Assembly (NCBI RefSeq): GCF_026427715.1
Contig: NZ_CP107558.1
Coordinates: 719,001 to 783,000 of the forward strand
Origin: Methylocystis sp. MJC1
GTDB lineage: Bacteria > Pseudomonadota > Alphaproteobacteria > Rhizobiales > Beijerinckiaceae
Reading direction: 5' to 3'
Length of the DNA: 64,000 nucleotides
Part shown: piece by piece, positions 52,791 to 64,000 of the stretch
How the letters are laid out: each line of letters begins with the position of its first letter
Numbering within the stretch: position 1 is the stretch's first letter
The notes under the pieces: model-generated
What the model was told of the DNA's origin: nothing
The model's database searches: none
What the model saw: only the letters and a program-made list of their open reading frames with translations
Position numbers and translations under genes: made by a program

Positions 52791-54125
52791 TCAGACGCCG
52801 CTGGATTTGGACGAGAAGTGGAACTTCTCCGCCAGCAGAGGCGGGGCCGCCGCTGCGCCGCCGCCCCCCGCCGCGCGCCAAGTCCGCTCGGTTTTGCCCA
52901 GCGCGACGATCTTGCCGAAGAGCTCCCCCAACCGCTGGTTGAAGCGCATGTTGCGCACCGGCGCGCTCACGTGGCCATTCTCGATGAGGAAATTGCCGTC
53001 GCGGGTGAGGCCGGTGAGTAGCAGGCTCTTTCGATCGACCATATTCTCGTACCAGAAGCGCGTGACGAGCACGCCGCGCTTCACGGAACGGATCATGTCG
53101 TCGAGCGAGGCGTCGCCGCCTTCGACGACGAAATTGGCCGCGAAAGGAATGGCCTCCGCATTGGTCTTCTGCGCCCATGCGCGCGAGCGATAGAGCCCGC
53201 TCACGACGCCCTTGTCGATGAAGGCGCGGGCGCGATGCGGGACGCCTTCCCAGCCGACGCCGCCCTCCGGCGCAAGCGGATCGGCGGGATCGACGCGGAT
53301 CGTCAGCTTCTCGTCGAAGAGCTTTTCGCCGATCTTCGTCCCGCCGCCCGCCCGCGCATAAAAGCTGCGGCCTTCGTCGGCGGCGCGCGCGTCCATGGCG
53401 CTCATCACCCAGAAGGCGAGCTCCGCGACGGCCGCGGGCTCGAGGATCACTGTGTAATCGCCGGGCTCGAGATCAACGGGCTCTACGTCTTGCGCCGCCT
53501 TCGCGCAGGCGCGCCGCGCAATGCTGTCCGCGTCGAGGCGCGCACTGAGGAACTCATGCGCGCCGGCCCAGCCCGACCATGTGCCCGTCTTGTTGCGCGC
53601 CGTGGCCGAAAGGTCGATCTCGCTCCAGCGCTCATAGGCGAAGAGCCCGTTGCTCGTCGCGAGCGCGGAGAAGCGCCGCGCGCCGGTCGCGCAGCCGAAA
53701 GTATGGACGCCTCTGCTCGCGCCTTCCGCGATGACGCGCGCCGCTTGCGCCGCGAGCGCGTCGAGGCGAAAGCCCGATGCGTCTTCGTCATAGCGCGCCG
53801 AGGCGTCGTAATTCTGCGGGCCGAGCGGGGCGACATAGTCGGGATCGACCGGCAACACGCGCGCGATCTCCTCAGAGCGCACGCGCGCGGCGTCGAGCGC
53901 ATCATCGTCGAGGCGCGTCGTGGTGACCGCGCCGACGCGCCGGCCGATATGCGAGGAGATGCGCAGGCGCGCTTTCGAGGTCGTGATATTGGTCGTCGCG
54001 CCGCCGCGCGCGAAGCGCAGGCTGTTGTCCTCGCCGCCGTCGATCTTCACCACGCAGGCGTCGGCGCTGGATCGCGCGATGATCTTCTCGCTGATGGCTT
54101 TGGCGTCGTCGGAAGAAAGCAACAT
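52791..54125 (-). CDS. TldE/PmbA-type subunit of a TldD/TldE protease pair
   Basis: The 444-residue protein has the TldD/PmbA fold: DACVVKIDGGEDNSLRFARGGATTNI near the start, LEPGDYTVILEPAAVAELAFWV in the middle (no HExxxH metal site), and HRARAFIDKGVVSGLYRSRAWAQKTN and LLTGLTRDGNFLIENG at the end. Lack of metal ligands marks it as the TldE/PmbA partner. Together with the next gene it probably forms a heterodimeric protease that cleaves unfolded peptides or leader peptides. Confidence 0.9.
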   Translation of the reverse strand: MLLSSDDAKAISEKIIARSSADACVVKIDGGEDNSLRFARGGATTNITTSKARLRISSHIGRRVGAVTTTRLDDDALDAARVRSEEIARVLPVDPDYVAPLGPQNYDASARYDEDASGFRLDALAAQAARVIAEGASRGVHTFGCATGARRFSALATSNGLFAYERWSEIDLSATARNKTGTWSGWAGAHEFLSARLDADSIARRACAKAAQDVEPVDLEPGDYTVILEPAAVAELAFWVMSAMDARAADEGRSFYARAGGGTKIGEKLFDEKLTIRVDPADPLAPEGGVGWEGVPHRARAFIDKGVVSGLYRSRAWAQKTNAEAIPFAANFVVEGGDASLDDMIRSVKRGVLVTRFWYENMVDRKSLLLTGLTRDGNFLIENGHVSAPVRNMRFNQRLGELFGKIVALGKTERTWRAAGGGGAAAAPPLLAEKFHFSSKSSGV

Positions 54126-54128
54126 GCG

Positions 54129-55670
54129 TTACGCGCCGGGGCTCGTGTTTAGCACCCGCACATTGCGGAAGCGCGCGGGCGGGCTGCCATGCGAGACGGG
54201 CGCCACCTGCACGGGCTCCGCCTTGCCGCAGGTGAAGGTGCCGTCGAGATGATAGGCGCTCGCGTCGCCGAGCCCGTCGAGCGAATTCCAGAAAGGAATC
54301 GTGCGGCCCTGATAGGCGACGTCGCGCAGCATCTCGCCGAGCCTGCCGTTCTTGATCTCATAGAAGAGCTGGCCGCCGAACTGGAAATTGTCGCGCTGCT
54401 GGTCGATGCTCCAACTTCCGGCGCCGACGATATAGACGCCGCTCTCGACGCCGCTCACGAGGTCGTCGAGCGCGCATTTTTCAGGGTTCGGCGCGAGCGA
54501 GATATTCGGCATGCGCTGGATCGGGAAAGATGTCGGATCATCCGCATAAGCGCAGCCATTCGAGGCGGAAAGGCCGATATGATGCGCTTGCCCTAACGCC
54601 ATCTGGAAGTTCTTCAGCACGCCCTTCTCGACGATCTTGAATTCGGCTGAAGTCGCCGGCGCGCCGTCGTCGTCATAGCCGATGGTCGCGAGCGCGCCGG
54701 GCTGCGAACGGTCGGCGACGATGGTCATCAGCTCCGAGCCGAGACGAAGGTTGCCGAGCATCGCCGGCCTGATGAAGCTGGTGCCGGCGAAATTCGCCTC
54801 CCATCCCAGCACGCGGTCGAGCTCGGTGGAATGGCCCACGGTCTCGTGGATCGTGAGCCAGAGATTGGTCGGGTCTATGACAAGGTCGTAATCGCTGGCG
54901 ACGACGGGTTTCGCTGCGAGCTTGGCGCGCGCCTCGCGACCGGCTCGCGCGGCTTCATCGAGCAGGCCGGCGCCCGTCACATATTCCCAGCCGGCGCCGC
55001 GCGCCGGGGCGAGGCTTTCGCGCGAGGCCATGCGGTCGGTGTCGCGATCGACGGCGGTGGCGGTGAAGGAGGGATGGACGCGCGTGCGCGTCTGCCGGAT
55101 GCGCGCACCGAGACTATTGGCGAAGAGGCGCTCCTCGCGCGCGATGGAGAGCGAGGCCGAGCAGAAATCCGCGCCATTGTCGCGCGCCGCGGCGCAGATC
55201 GACAAAAGAAGGTCGGATTTCTCCCGCGTCGAGACAGAGAAAGGATCGACGCCCATGGGCATGATCCACTCGGCCTCATGCGCCGGGAGCTGTTCCAGCT
55301 CGATTGCGCGCGGCTGGATCGCCCGCATGGCGCGGGCGTTGTCCAAGGCGCGTTCGACGCCTTCCCGAACGCTCGCCGCGTCGAGGCGGCGCGCGCCATA
55401 GAAGCCCCAGGAGCCGTCGAGCAGCACGCGCAGGCCGAAGCCGCGCAACGTGCGCTCGTCGAAATGTTCGAGCCGGTCATCCTCGGCTCGCACATATTCT
55501 TGCAGTGTTTCGCCGAGGCGGATGTCCGCATAGCGCGCGCCGCCGCGCTTGGCGCCGTCCAGCGCAAGATCGGCGAGGCCGTCGAGCAAGGCGCGGTCCA
55601 GCGTAAAGTGGTCGCCGCTGGCTGTTGCGCGCTCCGGCGCGTCCCTCACAGGCGCATATGTCGGGGCCAC
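54129..55670 (-). CDS. TldD-type metalloprotease subunit
   Basis: The 513-residue protein starts at GTG 55670 with GAGGGAAG upstream. It has the TldD metal motif TIHETVGHSTELDRVLGWE (HExxxH with downstream ligands) and the C-terminal CGKAEPVQVAPVSHGSPPARFRNV. TldD/TldE proteins degrade peptides and mature ribosomally made peptides such as microcin B17. The stop lies 3 bases before the TldE-type gene, so both are cotranscribed; no peptide-precursor gene is evident near. Confidence 0.9.
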   Translation of the reverse strand: MAPTYAPVRDAPERATASGDHFTLDRALLDGLADLALDGAKRGGARYADIRLGETLQEYVRAEDDRLEHFDERTLRGFGLRVLLDGSWGFYGARRLDAASVREGVERALDNARAMRAIQPRAIELEQLPAHEAEWIMPMGVDPFSVSTREKSDLLLSICAAARDNGADFCSASLSIAREERLFANSLGARIRQTRTRVHPSFTATAVDRDTDRMASRESLAPARGAGWEYVTGAGLLDEAARAGREARAKLAAKPVVASDYDLVIDPTNLWLTIHETVGHSTELDRVLGWEANFAGTSFIRPAMLGNLRLGSELMTIVADRSQPGALATIGYDDDGAPATSAEFKIVEKGVLKNFQMALGQAHHIGLSASNGCAYADDPTSFPIQRMPNISLAPNPEKCALDDLVSGVESGVYIVGAGSWSIDQQRDNFQFGGQLFYEIKNGRLGEMLRDVAYQGRTIPFWNSLDGLGDASAYHLDGTFTCGKAEPVQVAPVSHGSPPARFRNVRVLNTSPGA

Positions 55671-55688
55671 TTCAGCTTCCCTCTGAGT

Positions 55689-56435
55689 TCATTCGACTAA
55701 GTTGGGCGTTTCCGGCTGGTTTAGCAAATCTGGCGCCATTGCGGCGCAAGCGTCACTGTCATTCCGCCAGCCACAAGCGGCCATGGCCTCCAGCATATGC
55801 GCCGGCGCCGGAGCCTCGGCGCACACGGGCTCCTTGCTGTCCTGCATGGGGATCGCGATCGCTCGCGCGTGCAGATGCAGCGGCGGCGCCCCTTCGCGCC
55901 GTCCGCTCCCATAGATGGGGTCGCCCAGGATCGGCCAGCCCATGGCCTGCGCATGGACGCGGATTTGGTGCGTGCGGCCGGTATGCGGCGTAAACTCGAT
56001 GAAGGACAAGCCCGCCTCCGGCGCCCGGCCGAGCACGCGCCAGCTCGTGCGCGAGGGCAACCCCATGGGGTCCGGCTGCATCCACCAGCCGCGCGCGGCG
56101 TCGAGCCGGCCGAGCGCAAGGTCGATCTCGCCTGCGTCGCCTTCCGGCACGCCTTCCACCACGGCCCAATAGGTTTTGGAGATGCGGCCGGTCTTGAAGA
56201 GCTTGCCGAGCCGGTCGAGCGCCTTGCGATGGCGCCCGAGCACGAGGCAGCCGGAGGTGTCCTTATCCAGCCGATGGGCGAGCGCCGGAGCGCGCGGCAG
56301 GCCGAAGCGCAGTTGGTCGAAGGCGTCCTCGAGGCTCGGCCCCCCCTTGGGGCCGCGATGCACTGGAACGCCCGCGGGCTTGTCGATAACGAGCATCAGC
56401 CCGTCCCGGTGGAGGAGTCGTGAGAGTAGATCCAT
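55689..56435 (-). CDS. RluA-family RNA pseudouridine synthase
   Basis: The 248-residue protein shows LMLVIDKPAGVPVHRG, the catalytic HRLDKDTSGCLVLGR (Asp about 58), KTYWAVVEGVPEG and FTPHTGRTHQIRVHAQAMGWPILGDPIYG. It isomerises uridine in rRNA or tRNA. No S4 domain precedes the catalytic core. The C-terminal about 40 residues are unrelated to the family core. Confidence 0.92.
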   Translation of the reverse strand: MDLLSRLLHRDGLMLVIDKPAGVPVHRGPKGGPSLEDAFDQLRFGLPRAPALAHRLDKDTSGCLVLGRHRKALDRLGKLFKTGRISKTYWAVVEGVPEGDAGEIDLALGRLDAARGWWMQPDPMGLPSRTSWRVLGRAPEAGLSFIEFTPHTGRTHQIRVHAQAMGWPILGDPIYGSGRREGAPPLHLHARAIAIPMQDSKEPVCAEAPAPAHMLEAMAACGWRNDSDACAAMAPDLLNQPETPNLVE

Positions 56436-56459
56436 GTGCGGCTTATATCAAAGCGGCTT

Positions 56460-57275
56460 CTATCTGCGCGGATTCTCATTGGGCGCGAGCGTAATGGCCG
56501 CGCCGATGAACCTGCCGTATCTGTGATAGGTCTCGTCGGTCAGATGCACGCCGTCGAGCGTGTAATTATCCTCGTGCCCCTCGAATTTGTCGATGAAATT
56601 ATCGAATTCGATGATGTGCAGCTGAGGATGGTCGCGCCATAGCGCGACGCGATAAACATCGTTGACCTGATAATCGCATCCGTCGTGGAGGCAGCGCAAT
56701 ACATTGCGCTTCATCAGGCTGAAGAGATTCGGCGGCTTGAACCAGCGTTCGTTCACGCGGGGGATCGAGATAATCTCGACATCCCCGGCGTCGGAAAAAT
56801 AATCCACGAGCTTCTCGGTGAACTCCACATAGGCGGAGGCGCCGATATGCTGGATCGCGTCATTGACGCCGGTCATCAGAATGACCTTATCCGGCGCATT
56901 GCCCTCAGAGAGTGAATAGAGCCTGAATTTCGGGAATTTCTCGCGCAGCTCCGAGTAGAGAAGGCGGGAGTTGCGGCCATTGAAGCCAATGCTACAGGCC
57001 CGCACGCCCCTGCCGCCGAGGCGGTTCGAGACGGTCTCGGGCAGGTCCGGGAAAATCTTGCCGTCAGAAGCCCAGGATTCTCCGACGACGAGAATCCGGT
57101 AATCATTGGCGCCGGCGTTGGCGAGGGAGCAGGCGACCGTTGGCTCGTCGCCCCGCTTGAGGCTCAGCAGGCCCAGGCCGGTGGCCACGGCGAGGACGAA
57201 AAACGCTCGCCGCAGATTTGGCAGCAGAACGGCAAATCCTTGATTCGCCAAAGCGAGGCCCCTCCGCTGCGGCAT
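56460..57275 (-). CDS. SGNH/GDSL hydrolase-like protein
   Basis: The 271-residue protein has an N-terminal membrane segment (AFFVLAVATGLGLLSL) and a periplasmic SGNH fold: block I as VVGESWASDGK (Ser about 69), block III as MTGVND, and block V as LDGVHLTDETYHRYG with Asp and His. Such proteins add or remove acyl groups on sugars and peptidoglycan. A TTG at 57251 with GGAGGGG upstream is an alternative start. The acyltransferase-3 gene lies next upstream, an arrangement typical of polysaccharide O-acetylation. Confidence 0.8.
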   Translation of the reverse strand: MPQRRGLALANQGFAVLLPNLRRAFFVLAVATGLGLLSLKRGDEPTVACSLANAGANDYRILVVGESWASDGKIFPDLPETVSNRLGGRGVRACSIGFNGRNSRLLYSELREKFPKFRLYSLSEGNAPDKVILMTGVNDAIQHIGASAYVEFTEKLVDYFSDAGDVEIISIPRVNERWFKPPNLFSLMKRNVLRCLHDGCDYQVNDVYRVALWRDHPQLHIIEFDNFIDKFEGHEDNYTLDGVHLTDETYHRYGRFIGAAITLAPNENPRR

Positions 57276-57369
57276 GGCGCCACAGCGGGCCGGAAGCTAT
57301 CAGCTTCGCGCGCCGGCCGCTATATCGAGGAGAGCTTAGGCGGCTGCAAAAGCCTCTGCGGGATGGCGA

Positions 57370-58395
57370 TCACGCCGCCGCCGCCGCTTGCGCCGCCCCC
57401 ATCCGCTCGACCGAGATGTGTCGGCCGGAGACCCAGGCCGCGCGCAATTTCCCGATCGGACGGTCGATCAGACGCCAGATGAGATAGGAGCCGGCGAGAA
57501 TGATGGCGATCGCCTCGGCGGAGAGCAGGAGGCGATCCATATAGGAGCCTTCGCCCGTTCCAATCGCGCCGATCACCGACCAATGCAGCAGGTAGAAGAT
57601 ATAGGACATGTCGCCAACCATGCGGTCGGTCGCGCCGGACGCCTGCTGCGTGGTGTAGATGGCCCAGGGCGTCATCATCACGGCGATGAAGAGATTGGCC
57701 TTGCTGCTGAAGGCGACCGCCGCCGTCTGTGTCGCGTCGAGATTCGTTACGAAGACCAAGCCATAGGCGAAAAGCAGCGCGAAGCTCGCGGCAAGCGAAG
57801 CATAGGCGAGGCGACGCGAGGGCCTGAGGTCATGGGTCGCCGCCGCGACGCCGATGCCGAAGAAGTATAGGAAGGGCAGGACAGTCGACGAGCCGCCGAG
57901 CTTGGGCGCAAAAAGTGAGAGCGCCACGCAGCCGAGCACGGCATAGAGGTTGCGCGAGATAAGGAAAATGACGAGCGGCGCGACGAGATAGAACTGGACT
58001 TCCATATCGAGCGACCAACCCGGCACATTCGCCTGATAGGACAGCGAATTATATCCGAGGATCATCACATTGGAGAAAAGCTGGTGCATCAGCCGGCCGG
58101 CGTCGTCGGGCGCGCCGCCGCGCCACCATAGCAGCGCCCAGGCGATGGCCGAGCAGAGCGCAAAGACCGGCGTGACGCGCCACACGCGCGAGACGAGAAA
58201 GGTGAAGTAGGACCAGTTGGTCTGCGAATAGGTCTTCGCCCACATGGTCGCGACCCAATAACCGCTGAGCACGAAGAAGATCAGCACGGCCGACATGCCG
58301 AGGTTGAACTTGGTCGTGTGATGCAGAAAGACCGAGAAAGCCAGCGCCATTCTCAGCGCGCCAGGGGCGGCGAATTTATCCGTTGTGACCGACAT
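57370..58395 (-). CDS. Acyltransferase 3 family membrane protein (OafA-like)
   Basis: The ATG at 58395 with GGAG upstream starts a 341-residue protein with about ten hydrophobic helices. The family His is in ALAFSVFLHHTTKFNLG, followed by LIFFVLSGYWVATMW and RVWRVTPVFALC. Acyltransferase-3 proteins carry acyl groups across the membrane to modify polysaccharide or lipid. With the SGNH hydrolase it probably forms an O-acetylation pair. Confidence 0.88.
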   Translation of the reverse strand: MSVTTDKFAAPGALRMALAFSVFLHHTTKFNLGMSAVLIFFVLSGYWVATMWAKTYSQTNWSYFTFLVSRVWRVTPVFALCSAIAWALLWWRGGAPDDAGRLMHQLFSNVMILGYNSLSYQANVPGWSLDMEVQFYLVAPLVIFLISRNLYAVLGCVALSLFAPKLGGSSTVLPFLYFFGIGVAAATHDLRPSRRLAYASLAASFALLFAYGLVFVTNLDATQTAAVAFSSKANLFIAVMMTPWAIYTTQQASGATDRMVGDMSYIFYLLHWSVIGAIGTGEGSYMDRLLLSAEAIAIILAGSYLIWRLIDRPIGKLRAAWVSGRHISVERMGAAQAAAAA

Positions 58396-58567
58396 TGCTG
58401 CTCCAAGGCGCGCCGGGATCGAAGCCACCACCTTTACGCGCTTGTTGCGCCGCAGCGGTGTGGCAAGAGGTCGCAAAAAGGCTCGGGCGCCTGTGGCGTG
58501 GGGTCGCAGGCTGCAGCCTAAATGCTTGTGTATTTGCGCCGCAAACCAAGTCCTGTACTACTCGGGT

Positions 58568-59368
58568 ATGGCCATTACCTCTCCCACACCCAAGCTCCGC
58601 GTCGAACTCGCCCATGGCGTCGCGCGGCTCCTCATCGACAATGGATCAAAGCGCAACGCCTTCGATCTCCAAATGTGGCGCGCGCTGCCAGCGCTGATGG
58701 CGGCGGTGGACGCGGAAGCCGAAGCCCGCGTCGTCGTGCTGTCCGGAGCGTCGGGCCTACCCTTCTGTTCCGGCGCTGACATTTCGGAATTTTCCACAGT
58801 GCGTGCGACGAGCGGCGGCGGCCGCGCCTATGAGCAGGCCAATGTCGAGGCTTTCGACGCCATCTCGTCCTGTTCCAAGCCGACTGTCGCCGCGATCAGC
58901 GGCTTCTGCATGGGCGGAGGCATGGGGCTAGCCTCGGCCTGTGATCTCCGCGTGGCGCGGGAGGGGACGGTTTTCGGCATTCCGGCAGGGCGCCTCGGCG
59001 TCGGCTATCCGCCGTCGGCCATGCGCTATGTGGTGACGGCGGTGGGCGCGCAGCGCGCCATGGAGATGTTCTTCACCGCCCGCCGCCTCACGGCGACAGA
59101 AGCGCTCGACGCCGGTTTTCTGTGTCGCCTTCTGGATCAGGAAACCTTCGAAGGGGCGGTCGACGAACTCGCCGAGACGATCGCAGCCAACGCACCTCTG
59201 ACCCTGCGCGCCGCCAAGGCCGCAATCCGCGCCGCCGCGCAATTGCCGAATGCGTCGACGCCCGACCAATGCGAGGCGCTCGCCGCGCAATGTTTCGACA
59301 GCGCGGATTACATGGAGGGCAGGGCGGCGTTCCTGGAAAAGCGCGCGCCGAAGTTCACGGGAAAATAA
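58568..59368 (+). CDS. Enoyl-CoA hydratase/isomerase family protein
   Basis: The ATG at 58568 gives MAITSPTPKL; the frame is open upstream across the divergent promoter. The 266-residue crotonase-fold protein has the oxyanion-hole segments SGLPFCSGADISEF and AISGFCMGGGMGLASACDLRVA, and FGIPAGRLGVGYPP. The catalytic Glu of classic hydratases is not in its usual place (GRLGVG), so the exact reaction is uncertain. Confidence 0.88.
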   Translation: MAITSPTPKLRVELAHGVARLLIDNGSKRNAFDLQMWRALPALMAAVDAEAEARVVVLSGASGLPFCSGADISEFSTVRATSGGGRAYEQANVEAFDAISSCSKPTVAAISGFCMGGGMGLASACDLRVAREGTVFGIPAGRLGVGYPPSAMRYVVTAVGAQRAMEMFFTARRLTATEALDAGFLCRLLDQETFEGAVDELAETIAANAPLTLRAAKAAIRAAAQLPNASTPDQCEALAAQCFDSADYMEGRAAFLEKRAPKFTGK

Positions 59369-59374
59369 GCACAC

Positions 59375-59457
59375 TCGTTATTGCGAGGAGCGCAGCGACG
59401 AAGCAGTCCAGGGCAGCCGATGCGGCTCCTGGTTTGCTTCGATGTGCTCGCAATGAC
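59375..59457. repeat. Dispersed repeat family B, copy B3
   Basis: TTATTGCGAGGAGCGCAGCG and GAAGCAGTCCAGGGCAG on the left mirror CTCCTGGTTTGCTTCG and CTCGCAATGAC on the right; copies are at 30503-30588 and 49472-49556. It fills the gap between two convergent genes. Confidence 0.8.
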
Positions 59458-59477
59458 ATCGGCTGGCCTCGAGCGGC

Positions 59478-59972
59478 TCAATCCTCGGAATGGACGACGA
59501 CGTTAAAGCCTTCTTCCCTGGCCGGAGGCACAAAATATCCGGTAATCCTGTCGAACTCTTCGTCCGTTACTTGGAATTCATGCTCACGATCGGCGTTGCG
59601 CTTCTGGAGGCGCGCCCGGCAGGTTGCGTCTGATATTTTTAGGTAGTGAAGCTGATGTGCAGCGCCCGCGTTTTCGAAGAGGCCGCGCATCCATTTTCGG
59701 TTCGCGACAGTGTTGGCGGGGAAGTCCAGCACAACGGAAAGGCCGGCGCGCAACAAATCCTCGACATGCTCGCCCATGGCCGCGCGGAGCCGAGCAGAAT
59801 AGCGCACGTAGTCCTCGACGGTCCTGAGCTCCTGCTCGAACAGACGCGCCATCCACCTGTCCTCGCTGATCAGCACCGCTTGTGGGGACACGGCGAGACG
59901 CCGGCAGAGAGTGGACTTTCCTGCGGCGATCTTGCCGCAAACCAGATGAAGCGTCGGTTCCTGGTCGGCCAT
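59478..59972 (-). CDS. P-loop ATP-binding (AAA_33, kinase-like) protein
   Basis: The roughly 164-residue protein has Walker A VCGKIAAGKSTL near the start, LISEDRWMARLF, a second-strand motif VVLDFPANTVANRKWMRGLF and KISDATCRARLQKRNADRE (lid Arg residues), the pattern of small nucleotide or phospho-kinases of the zeta-toxin/AAA_33 type. The substrate is unknown. A GTG at 59981 is an alternative start. There is no antitoxin-like gene beside it. Confidence 0.8.
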   Translation of the reverse strand: MADQEPTLHLVCGKIAAGKSTLCRRLAVSPQAVLISEDRWMARLFEQELRTVEDYVRYSARLRAAMGEHVEDLLRAGLSVVLDFPANTVANRKWMRGLFENAGAAHQLHYLKISDATCRARLQKRNADREHEFQVTDEEFDRITGYFVPPAREEGFNVVVHSED

Positions 59973-60002
59973 GATCGCCACCGTCGGGAGAAAGAATAGG
60001 TG

Positions 60003-60031
60003 AAAAAAAGGCCGCCCGTTTCGGGGCGGCC
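60003..60031 (-). terminator. Terminator of rpoC
   Basis: On the minus strand GGCCGCCC / GGGCGGCC with a CGAAAC loop is followed by seven T residues, 25 bases after the rpoC stop: a classic intrinsic terminator ending the rpoBC transcript. Confidence 0.92.
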
Positions 60032-60056
60032 TATGTTTCTTACGCGCTGAGAGCCG

Positions 60057-64000
<3,944 letters not shown>

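Noticed and set aside
59478..59972. P-loop kinase as a zeta-type toxin
   Set aside because: No epsilon-like antitoxin ORF lies beside it and the protein is shorter than zeta toxins; a small-molecule kinase is more likely.

Overview
This is a GC-rich (roughly 63-65 % by eye) stretch of an alphaproteobacterial chromosome. The gene content (NAD-linked fds formate dehydrogenase, phaAB/phaR polyhydroxybutyrate genes, PBP1A, YcgN, DUF1178, DUF3126, a comF-grxC block, rpoC) fits Hyphomicrobiales (Rhizobiales). The formate and PHB genes fit a C1-utilising relative such as Methylocystis or Methylosinus, but no methane or methanol oxidation gene is present, so the genus is an inference.

Layout. 1-7.6 kb: a minus-strand run of NUDIX/NrtR-like protein (cut by the window edge), protein phosphatase, HD hydrolase and DNA glycosylase; two plus-strand small proteins; then a PepSY protein / response regulator / histidine kinase operon. 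7.7-11.1 kb: a mobile-element island with an intact IS1595-type transposase, a decayed IS481-type transposase sitting in a broken DUF3800 gene, two small ORFs and a GrlR-like gene, locally AT-richer than its surroundings. 11.1-19.7 kb: YcgN, PBP1A, DUF1214/DUF1254 pair, comF-grxC-DUF1178, a His-rich CobW GTPase and a D,D-carboxypeptidase. 20.0-27.0 kb: a LysR regulator followed by fdsG-fdsB-fdsA-fdhD-fdsD, a complete soluble molybdenum formate dehydrogenase operon. 27.2-34.4 kb: YchJ, O6-methylguanine methyltransferase, DUF779, aldehyde dehydrogenase, RdgB, RNase PH, an EF-G paralogue. 34.4-40.3 kb: an Fe-S/SCP2 fusion with a MarR regulator, a DUF2235 hydrolase, a sulfate-binding protein and a flippase-like membrane protein. 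40.4-44.4 kb: phaB-phaA divergent from phaR, then a diguanylate cyclase with a Cys cluster. 44.7-59.5 kb: YchF, a RoxA-like dihaem cytochrome, an L,D-transpeptidase, a GNAT/ABC (NMT1-type) operon, a TldD/TldE protease pair, RluA, SGNH hydrolase plus acyltransferase, enoyl-CoA hydratase, a P-loop kinase. 60.1-64 kb: rpoC, its 5' end outside the window.

Gene logic. Formate dehydrogenase supplies NADH from formate, phaA/phaB convert acetyl-CoA into 3-hydroxybutyryl-CoA under control by PhaR, and the aldehyde dehydrogenase and formate genes suit a C1 or alcohol-oxidising life. Most of the window is housekeeping.

The most notable non-gene content is four families of short palindromic repeats (called A-D here), confined to gaps between genes. 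One locus shows a family-B copy lodged inside a family-C copy, next to a family-A copy. I see no tRNA, rRNA, CRISPR array, prophage or recognised riboswitch. I did not find a clearly new multi-gene system; the best leads are the repeat families, the CX3CH haem motif, the Cys-cluster cyclase and the disrupted DUF3800 locus.
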